Source of the DNA: Planctomycetota bacterium
GTDB lineage: Bacteria; Planctomycetota; Planctomycetia; Gemmatales; HRBIN36
Reading direction: 5' to 3'
DNA: 64,000 bases
Assembly (NCBI GenBank): GCA_014584395.1
Contig: JACTMY010000020.1
Location: 1-64,000 of the forward strand
Below are positions 16,182 to 24,059 of this stretch, piece by piece (position 1 is the stretch's first letter; each line of letters begins with the position of its first letter). The translations under genes and the position numbers were made by a program. Under the pieces are notes generated by a model. It ran no database searches and was not told where the DNA came from. It was given only the letters and a program-made list of their open reading frames with translations.

Positions 16182-16936
16182 CGCAACATGATGGTTCCCA
16201 TCCACCCCCGGAAGCCTGGGGCGAAACCTTGCACTCCCTGGCCGAGCATTGGCTGGCCGAGGCTTGTCTGGAGCGCGACGCCGCGATCGTGCGCAACGTC
16301 GTCCTGCTGGGAAGCAGCAGCCGCAATGGCTATCTGTACCGCACCGAGGCGATGCGGCAGGCGGCGCCGCTGTACGACGGGCGGCCCGTGTTCATCGACC
16401 ATCCGGAAGGTTCGCCGCTGCAGCGGCGGCTGCGGGATTTCGCCGGGCAAGTTTTGCATCCGCGCCTCGAAGGCGATCGGCTCCGCGGCGATCTGAAGCT
16501 CCTTGGCCCCAACACGCCGTGGCTGCTGGATCTCATCGAGGCGGCGCCCAAGGACGTGGGGTTGAGCCACGTCGTCATGGGCCGGCGCTCGGCGGACGGC
16601 AAGGAAGTGGAGCAGATCACGCGCGTCGTCTCCGTCGACGTCGTCGCTTTCCCGGCCACGACGCAGTCTTTCCGCGAACAGGCGCTGGAAGCTGCGGCGC
16701 CGCTCTCTCCCCTGCCCCATCTCGCCAAGTTGGCTTCCTGGCCGATGCCCATGCCGCGGACGGAAGCCGAGTTGGCGGCCTGGCGGGCGGCGCTGGAAGC
16801 GCAGCGGCAGGCGTTCCTGCACGATCCACCGCGCAGCTTGGAAAAACCGAGCTTCCTCGACCGTGTGAGCCAGACCGAGGGGCAACCGTTATCCCCACGA
16901 CTGAAGCAGGCCCTGCTCGCTTGCCTTAAAGGCTGA
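16178..16936 (+). CDS. Prohead protease / head maturation protein
   Basis: The 252-residue protein begins at ATG 16178, behind GGAGGAGA. The core RNGYLYRTEAMRQAAPLYDG with VFIDHP, followed by VGLSHVVMG and VVSVDVVAFPATT, matches the layout of phage prohead proteases, which process scaffold and capsid during head assembly. His and Ser candidates are in FIDHP and LSH. The C-terminal third is helical and charged and may act as scaffold. Its place directly upstream of the major capsid gene supports the call. Exact peptidase clan not determined. Confidence 0.65.
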   Translation: MTQHDGSHPPPEAWGETLHSLAEHWLAEACLERDAAIVRNVVLLGSSSRNGYLYRTEAMRQAAPLYDGRPVFIDHPEGSPLQRRLRDFAGQVLHPRLEGDRLRGDLKLLGPNTPWLLDLIEAAPKDVGLSHVVMGRRSADGKEVEQITRVVSVDVVAFPATTQSFREQALEAAAPLSPLPHLAKLASWPMPMPRTEAELAAWRAALEAQRQAFLHDPPRSLEKPSFLDRVSQTEGQPLSPRLKQALLACLKG

Positions 16937-17001
16937 TCCCGCCGACCGTTCACTCTCGTCCGCACACCGGCCATGACCCCCTGCATCACAAAGGAGCGAC
17001 C

Positions 17002-18219
17002 ATGATTCGACAAGATTTGCGGCAACTGAAGGAATCGCTGGGGCCGCGCGGCTTCTATGAAGCCATCCACCAACTTTTGGAAGCGCGGGAGATTCAGCCC
17101 GATGAGATCAGCCTGCGGCAGCTTTGGGAAGCCTGCCTGGGGCCGACGCATCAGACGCTGCCCAGCCTGGCGGCGCGGCAGCGCCTCTTCGTCACCGACC
17201 TGGGGCAGCTTCAACACGTCCACAGCGAGGCCGATCTGGGGCTGAATCTGTTTCAAACCGTCACCGGCGCGGTCATCGCCCGCCAGGTGATGAACGCTTA
17301 CGAAACGACGGACGGCCTGATCGGCGATCAACTCGTCGCCGTGGAGCGCTCCGCGGTGCGCAACGAACGGATCGCGGGTTTCACCGCGCTGCAAGGACCG
17401 CGGGAAGTCCACGAAGGCATGCCTTACGAGGAAGCCAGTTTCGGCGACAAGTTCGTCACCACGGTGGAATCGAAAAAGGGGCGATTGTTGTCGATCACCG
17501 AGGAAGCCGTCCATTTCGATCAGACGGGCGAGTTGCTGCGCCGGGCCAGCCGCATCGGCGAAGCCACCCGGCTGGAGCGGGAGAAGACGATCATCCGCGG
17601 GGTGCTCGACGCCGATTACGACGCCGCTCGCGGCACGGGCGTGTATCGCCCCAACGGCGTCCTCGAACCGCTTTATCCCAGCAATGGCTCGAACCGCAAC
17701 TACATCGGCTCGGGGAATACGACCTCCGGCGCGCCGTACAACGAGCCGCTCGAGCTGACCGATTGGACCGCCGTCGGCCAGGTGCTGCGCTATCATGCGA
17801 CGCAGGTTCGCGACGACCGCCACGGTCCGGAGGAAGGCGAGCCGCTCGCCTGGATGCCCAAGGTGCTCCTGGTGCCCAAGAAGCTGGAACTGGCCGCCTT
17901 GCAGATCGTCCAGGCCTCGCAAGTGCGGGTTCTCTCGGCCGATGCCCAGCGGCAGGTGGATTTCAAGAATCCCTTCGGCGGCAGCTACGCGGTGTTGTCG
18001 TCCCCCTATCTCGATCAGGCGAGCGAGGACGATTGGTACCTCGGCGATTTCCGCAAGCAGTTCATCTGGAAGGAAATCTGGCCGGTGCAAGTCTTCCGGC
18101 AGGCGCGCGAGAGCGAGTCGTCCTTTGATCGCGACGTCGTGGCCCGCTTCAAGGTCCGCTACTTCGGCGGCATCAATGCTTTGGATGAACGCTACGTCGT
18201 CAAGGTCAACGGCAGTTAG
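17002..18219 (+). CDS. Phage major capsid protein
   Basis: The 405-residue protein has an N-terminal helical arm (about 1-75) and a HK97-like body: EASFGDKFVTTVESKKGRLLSITEEAVHFD, a long spine-like helix LLRRASRIGEATRLEREKTII, and a C-terminal strand region ending VVARFKVRYFGGINALDERYVVK. This resembles capsid proteins of the Mu gpT type. AAAGGAG lies 8 nt before the start. Gene order protease-capsid is standard. It is the largest virion component and the best target for detecting particles. Confidence 0.8.
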   Translation: MIRQDLRQLKESLGPRGFYEAIHQLLEAREIQPDEISLRQLWEACLGPTHQTLPSLAARQRLFVTDLGQLQHVHSEADLGLNLFQTVTGAVIARQVMNAYETTDGLIGDQLVAVERSAVRNERIAGFTALQGPREVHEGMPYEEASFGDKFVTTVESKKGRLLSITEEAVHFDQTGELLRRASRIGEATRLEREKTIIRGVLDADYDAARGTGVYRPNGVLEPLYPSNGSNRNYIGSGNTTSGAPYNEPLELTDWTAVGQVLRYHATQVRDDRHGPEEGEPLAWMPKVLLVPKKLELAALQIVQASQVRVLSADAQRQVDFKNPFGGSYAVLSSPYLDQASEDDWYLGDFRKQFIWKEIWPVQVFRQARESESSFDRDVVARFKVRYFGGINALDERYVVKVNGS

Positions 18220-18322
18220 TCCCGGTCGTGCGACCTTCACCTTTCGCCTCCAAGTCCGGCCCGGCGGCGGAGGGTGCGGGGATTCATGGTCCGTGTCCTT
18301 TTTTTTTTCAATGGTGATCATC

Positions 18323-18595
18323 ATGCCCGACCTGACGAGTTTCGATGGCGTGTTCGGCGCGGCCCGCTCGGCGGCGCAGATCCTCGCCATTCTCGAAAAG
18401 ATCGACCTGGCCGTGTTCCGACTCCTGCAGACCGAAGCGCCGCTGGGGATGAAGTATCGCGTCGGCGATCGGGAGCTGGACCACACGGGTTATCTGCAGT
18501 GGCTGCTTGAGGCGCGTCGGACTTACGAACGCTGCCTCGCCGCCCTGCCCGGCTGGGAAGCCACGCGGGTTGTCGAGCCGCGGCCGCAGCCGTGA
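18323..18595 (+). CDS. Small phage head-type protein
   Basis: A 90-residue, mostly helical product (FGAARSAAQILAILEKIDLA, then TGYLQWLLEARRTYERCLAAL). The size and place after the capsid gene fit a head-completion or connector protein, and the helical pattern recalls gpW-like proteins, but the match is weak. A ten-T tract at 18299-18308 precedes it. ATG 18311 is an alternative start. Confidence 0.6.
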   Translation: MPDLTSFDGVFGAARSAAQILAILEKIDLAVFRLLQTEAPLGMKYRVGDRELDHTGYLQWLLEARRTYERCLAALPGWEATRVVEPRPQP

Positions 18596-18644
18596 GCGAT
18601 CCCTGCTGCGCGGATGCATTGCCACCTTCAAGGAGCCGACGTCC

Positions 18645-19139
18645 ATGCCTTTTCCCTTGTTTCCCATGATGGCGGGCGCGCCCGGCGATGGGCAGCGGCT
18701 GGTGCTCGTGACCGGCGATCCCCCGAGCACACACGTCATCGGCGGCGTCGTCGAGCATTTGGAAGCGATCGATGCCCGCGCGCCCGCGGGCTTGAACCTG
18801 GCCGTGCCCGAGGGGCGCTTCGGACAGCCGCTCCATCCCGAAGGCACGACGATCTGGCTCCGGGGCCGGCTGCAGCTCGACCTGGCCGGCCGGCCCGACG
18901 CGGCGGACTATCGCGAACTGCTCGATGCCTGGGTGGCTTTGCGAGACCGACTGTGGAGCGGCGAACCCTATGAGCTGCGGCTGTACTCCGCGGCATTGCC
19001 CGCGCCGCTGCATTACGCCTACACCGGGCTGCACACGGTGTGCCTGCACAGTTACTGGCACCATTCGGCGGGGATGGAGTATCGCCTCGGCGCGTTTACG
19101 ACGGAGACCACGCTCATCGTCGTGGATGAATCGGAATGA
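18645..19139 (+). CDS. Probable virion structural protein
   Basis: The 164-residue protein follows AAGGAG (9 nt upstream). It is rich in beta-type segments (RLVLVTGDPP, TTIWLRGRLQLDLAG, YELRLYSAALP, TETTLIVVDE), as in phage connector and tail-tube proteins. The context between capsid and a decoration-like gene supports a virion role. The family was not recognised. Confidence 0.6.
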   Translation: MPFPLFPMMAGAPGDGQRLVLVTGDPPSTHVIGGVVEHLEAIDARAPAGLNLAVPEGRFGQPLHPEGTTIWLRGRLQLDLAGRPDAADYRELLDAWVALRDRLWSGEPYELRLYSAALPAPLHYAYTGLHTVCLHSYWHHSAGMEYRLGAFTTETTLIVVDESE

Positions 19140-19179
19140 CCCCCCCCTTTCATGACCCCACCCATAGGAGGTTTTTTAC

Positions 19180-19656
19180 ATGGCACAGTTGCGACATCGG
19201 TATGGTCCGCAGTTTCTGGTGCACGTCGCGGTCGACGCGGAGACGGCGATCGAGGCCGGGGATTTGCTCTTTCTCGACAACGACGACGCCAAGCCCGCGG
19301 GCAGCTTCACCTGGAGCACCGACCTGGCGACCACTCAGGCGAACTTCAACAATCAATTCCTGGGCGTGGCCATGGCGGACCACCCCGCGGGCAGCGGCGC
19401 GGTCCACCACTTTCCCGTCGATATTTCGCCGCTGGCCGTTTATGAAATGACCTGTGCCAGCGAGGCGCACGAAGTGGGCGACACGCTGGGGCCGAAGCAA
19501 GCCTCGGGCAACGCCCTGCTGCCCGACACGCTCGAGAAAGCCGCGGCGGCGGGCAGTTGCGCCCGCTGCGTGCGGCGCAACCCCTCGGCCAGCGACCGGG
19601 TTTACGTCCGTTTGCAATCCGCCTATTGGGGCGTGAATGACGCCGCCCGGCAATAA
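19180..19656 (+). CDS. Probable capsid decoration-like protein
   Basis: The 158-residue protein has a strong ribosome binding site (AGGAGG). It has beta-rich segments such as GPQFLVHVAVDAETAIEAGDLLF and FLGVAMADHPAGS, in the style of head-decoration proteins that sit on HK97-type shells. This is the last gene of block B, followed by a terminator, so no tail genes follow. Confidence 0.6.
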   Translation: MAQLRHRYGPQFLVHVAVDAETAIEAGDLLFLDNDDAKPAGSFTWSTDLATTQANFNNQFLGVAMADHPAGSGAVHHFPVDISPLAVYEMTCASEAHEVGDTLGPKQASGNALLPDTLEKAAAAGSCARCVRRNPSASDRVYVRLQSAYWGVNDAARQ

Positions 19657-19665
19657 CCTCCACCT

Positions 19666-19706
19666 CAAGCCCATGCCGCTTACAGCATGGGCTTGACGGG
19701 TTTTTC
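19666..19706 (+). terminator. Rho-independent terminator after phage block B
   Basis: CAAGCCCATGC (19666-19676) and GCATGGGCTTG (19685-19695) form a perfect 11-bp stem with an 8-nt loop, followed by ACGGGTTTTT. It ends the block B transcript and marks the right border of the phage-derived genes. Confidence 0.9.
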
Positions 19707-19724
19707 TCGATTTACAAGCCATGA

Positions 19725-19952
19725 TCAAGCTTGGACGGCCGCGAAATCTTCCGCCGACATGCCAATGTCCTTGTCGATTTGCCTGAGCAGCTAGGGAGTA
19801 AGATCACGCCCCGGAAGAACGGGAACCGTTGTGCATCGACCATCGGGATGGCGGAATTCTTTATGAGAGCCGCGTTGCCGAATTTCGTTGAATCCCAACT
19901 TGAAAAGTCGAGCGATGCCTTCTCTCGGCTTGAACACAGGCAATTTGGACAT
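19725..19952 (-). pseudogene. hicA: HicA-like toxin gene with internal stop
   Basis: From ATG 19952 the reading frame gives MSKLPVFKPREGIARLFKLG and GFNEIRQRGSHKEFRH, then VPVLPGRDLTP, matching HicA mRNA interferase toxins (dsRBD-like fold, catalytic His in the GSH motif). A TAG at 19791-19793 stops translation after 53 codons, but the same frame continues with LLRQIDKDIGMSAEDF to TGA 19725-19727, exactly the normal HicA C-terminus and length. One nonsense mutation has therefore truncated the toxin, probably inactivating it. The start is 2 nt after the antitoxin stop. Confidence 0.75.
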
Positions 19953-19954
19953 GC

Positions 19955-20170
19955 TCAGCCCACTTGGACCGGATGGGTTCCGATGAACTCGGACTCGAGT
20001 TGTGGTTCGCCTTCCTCCAGGAGCATGGTGATGACTTCGACTAAATGGTGCTTTAATTCGTCGAGCGTATCGCCTTGGGCATGCGCGCCCGGAAAGCCTG
20101 GAACATAGCCAACGAACAAGCCCGTCTCCGCGCAACGTTCAATCACGGCCGTGTATGAATTCATGTCCAT
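19955..20170 (-). CDS. hicB: HicB-like antitoxin
   Basis: The product contains the HicB partial RNase H-like fold: SYTAVIERCAETGLFVGYVP, FPGAHAQGDTLDELKHHL and EVITMLLEEGE. HicB binds and blocks HicA and may repress the operon. There is no C-terminal DNA-binding domain, so this is the short type. ATG 20170 (or 20164) is chosen because HicB proteins start right before the first strand; an ATG at 20242 would add an atypical extension. The toxin partner next to it is broken. Confidence 0.8.
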   Translation of the reverse strand: MDMNSYTAVIERCAETGLFVGYVPGFPGAHAQGDTLDELKHHLVEVITMLLEEGEPQLESEFIGTHPVQVG

Positions 20171-20280
20171 CACTCTGCCACGTTCAAATTCGGCGTCCCA
20201 TGTCCCCATTGATTTTATCTCGCTGTCAGGCGCCATGAACATGAAAAGGGCGCGGGCTAAGCGCAGTGCATAACCGCCGC

Positions 20281-20304
20281 GGATCCTCTGAGTTCAGAGG
20301 ATCC
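20281..20304. repeat. Perfect 11-bp palindrome downstream of DegT gene
   Basis: GGATCCTCTGA (20281-20291) and TCAGAGGATCC (20294-20304) are exact inverted repeats around GT. It lies between the convergent end of the DegT-type gene and the upstream side of hicB. Without a T-run it is not a typical terminator. Confidence 0.6.
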
Positions 20305-20337
20305 AAAGAACTCGCTGATGGCTGCTCGGCGGTGCGA

Positions 20338-21495
20338 TTAGGCGGCCATGCGGAGACGGCAGCGCATGAAATCGGCGCAGGCGCCGATGACGTGCCGTTG
20401 TTGTTCGAGCGTCAGTTCCGGGAAGATGGGCAGGGCGAGGACTTCCTTGGCCGCTTTCTCGCAAGCGGGGAAGTCGCCCGGCTGATGACCCAGAGATTTG
20501 TAAACTTCTTGCAGATGCAAGGGCAAAGGATAGTAGATTTCGGAGCCGATGCCTTTTTCCCGCAGATAGGTTCGCAGCTCATCGCGAAGATCGTGGCCGA
20601 CGCGGACGACGTATTGATGGAACGTATGCCGGCCATGGGGGCGAACGGTCGGCTTCTTGAGCAGATAGCCGAGTTGATTTTCCTCGATCAGGCGGTCGTA
20701 GCGTTTGGCCATGGCGGCGCGGGCGTCGCACCATTTGTCGAGATAGGGCAGTTTGACCCGCAGCAGCGCCGCTTGCAGGGCGTCCAGCCGGCTGTTCCAT
20801 CCCATCCGGTCGTGATAATACCTTTGCTTCGAACCATGATTGCGGAGCGCGGCGATCGTGTCGGCCCACTCATCGTCGGAGAGCACGACCATGCCGCCGT
20901 CGCCGAAGCCGCCGAGGTTTTTCGTCGGGTAAAAGCTGAAGCAAGCCATGCTGCCCAGGGTGCCGGTGCGTTTGCCCTGATATTCCGAGCCGATGGCCTG
21001 GCAGGCGTCTTCGATGATGGGCAGGTTGTGCCGTTCGGCCACGCGCCACAGCGGTTCCATGTCGACGCATTGGCCGTAAAGATGCACGGCCATGATCGCC
21101 TTGGTCCGCCGGGTGATTTTGTTCTCGACCTGGTGCGGGTCGAGGTTGTAGGTGTCGGGATCGACGTCGACGAAGACGGGCTTGGCGCCGAGCCGGCTGA
21201 TCGAGCCGGCGCTGGCGAAGAAGGTGAAGGGCGGCAGAATGACTTCATCGCCGGGGCCGATCTCCATGGCGGCCATGGCGAGCATGAGGGCGTCGCTGCC
21301 CGAGGCACAGGCCACGGCCCGGGCGGCCCCGCAATAGGCGGCCAGTTCTTGCTCGAAGGCCTCCACTTCGGGACCGCCGATCGCCTGGCCGGAGAGCATC
21401 ACTCTTCGAAAGGCTTCTTCGAGATGGACGAGCAGCGCTTTATTTTGGATTTTGGCGTCAAACAGGGGCACGGGCTTGGTGCGTGTGGTTGGCAT
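20338..21495 (-). CDS. DegT/DnrJ/EryC1/StrS family aminotransferase
   Basis: The 385-residue PLP-dependent protein has all family marks: ACASGSDALMLAM, the FTFFASAGSI segment, VHLYGQCVDM, IIEDACQAIGS, and the lysine motif SFYPTKNLGGFGDGG where the Lys forms the Schiff base. Such enzymes transaminate keto-sugars in nucleotide-sugar pathways for glycans or antibiotics. GGAAGGGA precedes the start at 21495; a 51-codon upstream extension is rejected. No other sugar gene lies next to it, so the substrate cannot be told. Confidence 0.9.
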   Translation of the reverse strand: MPTTRTKPVPLFDAKIQNKALLVHLEEAFRRVMLSGQAIGGPEVEAFEQELAAYCGAARAVACASGSDALMLAMAAMEIGPGDEVILPPFTFFASAGSISRLGAKPVFVDVDPDTYNLDPHQVENKITRRTKAIMAVHLYGQCVDMEPLWRVAERHNLPIIEDACQAIGSEYQGKRTGTLGSMACFSFYPTKNLGGFGDGGMVVLSDDEWADTIAALRNHGSKQRYYHDRMGWNSRLDALQAALLRVKLPYLDKWCDARAAMAKRYDRLIEENQLGYLLKKPTVRPHGRHTFHQYVVRVGHDLRDELRTYLREKGIGSEIYYPLPLHLQEVYKSLGHQPGDFPACEKAAKEVLALPIFPELTLEQQRHVIGACADFMRCRLRMAA

Positions 21496-21690
21496 GGCGG
21501 ACTCCCTTCCTGCTCTTTCCGAACGGCATGGCCCGAAACGCGCCGGCGCCCTCCTGGCGCGGCGTGCCGTTTCAAGCCGAGCTAAGCTAAGGTTTCGCCG
21601 CGATTTTGTCAATCCGAAGGGAGGGACGAATCCGCTTTCACGGACCATCGTTCACGGGTTATCATGGAGCGCGTTTATTCTCGGAGTGGG

Positions 21691-23241
21691 ATGGAAAACA
21701 TGAAGCGACGTTCCAAGCTATTCTGGCTGGCTTTGGGCTTGCTCCTGCTGGCCGGTGCCGGTTTTCTGTTGCGGGAGGTGATTTGGCCAGGGGCATCCAC
21801 GTTCACGATCAGCAAGGAGACGACTTTCATCCTGGGGCCGGTCGACCAGGAAGGGTACCTCGACTACAATGCGGCTCTCCGCGCATTGGCGCAGCAAGGC
21901 GTGACCGTGGAGAACAATGCCTGGGTGCTGCTCATCCAAGCACATGGTCCCTTCGAGAAGGGCACTTTGCTGGATCCTGCCTATTTTCGTGAATTGGGCA
22001 TCAAGCCGCTGCCTGAAATTGGAGAATACTACATCGCGCCGGATGCGTTCATGAAGAAGAAAATTGTCCTGGGGAAGGGGGCAAAACAACTTTCGGATTG
22101 GGTCGATGAGCTGAATAAGAAGCCCTGGCAGGCCAAGGATGCTCCGCAAGTCGAGGCCTGGCTTCAGGCCAATGCCAAACCTCTCGACCTCATCCATCAG
22201 GCCTCCTTGAGAACGCAGGCCTATTGGCCCCATTTTCTTTTCAGTGGCACAAAACAGGAGATGGCGCGTTGGCCTGCTCGTACATCGGTTGAGTTTACAT
22301 TGCTTCACATGTGCAAAATGCTATCCGTGCGGTCCATGATGCACCTTGGGGAAAAACGCTTCGAGGCTGCCCGCGAGGATCTGCTGGCCCTGATGCGCTT
22401 GAGTCGGCTCATCGGCAACAGTCCTTCTTTCGTCGGATTTCTCGTGGCAGGGTCCATGCGCAACCTGGCCCTGCAAGGGATCGTGATTTGGATGCAACAT
22501 CCGGACGCGCCGCTCGCTGAGTTGGAGCGCATGCAGCAAGCCCTGGAAGCTTTGGCTCCCTTTCCCAACGGCATGAAAACAATCAACCTCTCTGAACGGT
22601 TTCGCAATCTCAACGGCATGCTCATGGTCAAACGGCATGGTTTAGAATACTTTCTGCTAGCCAATGGCGGGTCTCCTAACGATCAATTTTTCAATACCAC
22701 GAATTGGGGTGCCCGGGGCATCGACTGGGATCCCATTCTCAAGGACGCCAATGCTTGGTTGGATCGCTGGGTCGAAGCCGCGCAAAAAGAGAAACTGCAC
22801 GAGCGCCTGGCCGCCATGAATTTGATCAAGGCAGAGTATGAGCAACACCTGTCCCAATTTGAAATGGTCAGCGAGTTTTTCGAAGGGATCAGCGCGAAGG
22901 GGCGAGCGCGGCTGCTGAGAAAACAATTCCTTAAATCGATGTCGCCCGCCTATGCGACGTATTATCTCAAGATCGCTGAAGGTGATCAGCGCGAGTCGTT
23001 GTGCCTCGTCGCTCACGGCTTGGCGCGCTTTCACCGCACGCACGGCCGCTTTCCCGAGCAACTCAGCGACCTGGCGCCTGCTTTTCTGAAGGCGATTCCA
23101 TCGGATCTGTTCACCGGCCAGCCTTTGATTTACCGCAAGACCGAAGCGGGGTATCTGCTCTACAGCGCCGGGCCGAACGCCAAGGACGACGCCGGGCAGG
23201 GGGATGACGTGAACGTCAAGATGCCGACAACTCAACCATGA
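21691..23241 (+). CDS. Membrane-anchored planctomycete protein with pseudopilin-like C-terminus
   Basis: About 516 residues with an N-terminal transmembrane helix (KLFWLALGLLLLAGAGFLL), a long helical body, and a C-terminus HGRFPEQLSDLAP, LFTGQPLIYR, GYLLYSAGPNAKDD. That last section resembles the end of GspG-type pseudopilins, so the protein may have evolved from such a fold. No enzyme motif was seen. The start is uncertain (21664, 21691 or 21700); GGAGTGGG favours 21691. Confidence 0.65.
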   Translation: MENMKRRSKLFWLALGLLLLAGAGFLLREVIWPGASTFTISKETTFILGPVDQEGYLDYNAALRALAQQGVTVENNAWVLLIQAHGPFEKGTLLDPAYFRELGIKPLPEIGEYYIAPDAFMKKKIVLGKGAKQLSDWVDELNKKPWQAKDAPQVEAWLQANAKPLDLIHQASLRTQAYWPHFLFSGTKQEMARWPARTSVEFTLLHMCKMLSVRSMMHLGEKRFEAAREDLLALMRLSRLIGNSPSFVGFLVAGSMRNLALQGIVIWMQHPDAPLAELERMQQALEALAPFPNGMKTINLSERFRNLNGMLMVKRHGLEYFLLANGGSPNDQFFNTTNWGARGIDWDPILKDANAWLDRWVEAAQKEKLHERLAAMNLIKAEYEQHLSQFEMVSEFFEGISAKGRARLLRKQFLKSMSPAYATYYLKIAEGDQRESLCLVAHGLARFHRTHGRFPEQLSDLAPAFLKAIPSDLFTGQPLIYRKTEAGYLLYSAGPNAKDDAGQGDDVNVKMPTTQP

Positions 23242-23248
23242 AAACGCG

Positions 23249-23284
23249 CATCCCACGGCGGCCGTCCGTGGCGTCCGTGGGATG
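23249..23284. terminator. Inverted repeat between convergent genes
   Basis: CATCCCACGG (23249-23258) and CCGTGGGATG (23275-23284) form a 10-bp stem with a 16-nt loop. On the minus strand the stem is followed by GCGCGTTTT, so it may be a weak terminator for the minus-strand gene that ends at 23315. Confidence 0.4.
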
Positions 23285-23314
23285 TGCTATCGGTGCAACC
23301 GAATCCGCTTGCGC

Positions 23315-23881
23315 TTATTCTTGTTTGACAGGCGCGTTCGCGCCGGGCGGAGCAGGGGGCGGCGCCGCCGGCTCTTCCGCCTTGGCTTGAGCTTGGCGGA
23401 AGGACGTCATGTCGTGGCGGCGGATGATCATCCCCATCCCCGCGCCGGTCGTTTCCGTCAGCGTGATTGTGTAGACGCCGAGCTTGCCGCTGGTCGTCTC
23501 GGCCAGATACAGGGCGGCGTTGCCCTTGGAGATCAGGCCCGTCGTCATCAGGAAATGCACGTTGCTGCGCGGGGCGATGCCGAATTCCTTGACCAGGTCC
23601 ACCTCGGCCCAGCCCATCAGCCGGCCGTTCAGCCGATTGACCGCCGTGGCTTGCAGCTTGCCCGTCTTGTAATCCAGCAGCCACAGACCATCCAGTTCGA
23701 AGCCAAACTGGGTCTGGGTGAAATTTTGCACGATCGGGCCGGTGCACATGATGTAGTCTTCGTAACGGTCGCTGTTGCCCGTCGCCTGCACCGTGGCGCT
23801 GGGGCCAAAGATCAGCCAGGCCGACAGCCAGCCGATAGACAACCCCGCGATCAATAACCCAAAGCCATGTGTTCGGTTCAT
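23315..23881 (-). CDS. Membrane-anchored or secreted protein, unknown
   Basis: The 188-residue product has an N-terminal hydrophobic helix (GLLIAGLSIGWLSAWLIF) and a middle region with beta-type segments (YIMCTGPIVQNFTQTQFGF, ELDGLWLLDYKTGKLQAT), then a Pro/Ala-rich tail. I think it is a lineage-restricted planctomycete protein, but this is an impression. It converges with the gene ending at 23241. Confidence 0.65.
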   Translation of the reverse strand: MNRTHGFGLLIAGLSIGWLSAWLIFGPSATVQATGNSDRYEDYIMCTGPIVQNFTQTQFGFELDGLWLLDYKTGKLQATAVNRLNGRLMGWAEVDLVKEFGIAPRSNVHFLMTTGLISKGNAALYLAETTSGKLGVYTITLTETTGAGMGMIIRRHDMTSFRQAQAKAEEPAAPPPAPPGANAPVKQE

Positions 23882-24059
23882 TTTGCCTATCCTCCCTCGC
23901 CTTCCGCCGGGAAAGCGACGGGGACCATAGCAGGATCAGGCTACAATGCAAGCCCGATTGGCCGAATCTTCCCGGCGAAAGATTACGCGTCCATAATTGA
24001 ACCCCGCCCCATCGGTGGTTATTCTGGAGATGGTCATCCTTCATTAAAAGCAGCCTCCC

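Larger units (their letters stand above)
5012..19706 (+). mobile_element. Phage-derived head and packaging gene cluster in two blocks
   Basis: The region encodes terminase large subunit, portal, prohead protease, major capsid and several small virion-type proteins on the plus strand, with ATGA overlaps within each block. It lacks a recognisable integrase, small terminase, repressor, replication, tail or lysis module, and is interrupted at 10.6-14.3 kb by chromosomal-type genes mostly on the opposite strand. It fits a defective prophage or a domesticated gene-transfer-agent-like or encapsulating element. Borders are estimates: left from the start of the upstream motif, right from the terminator. 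Confidence 0.6.
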
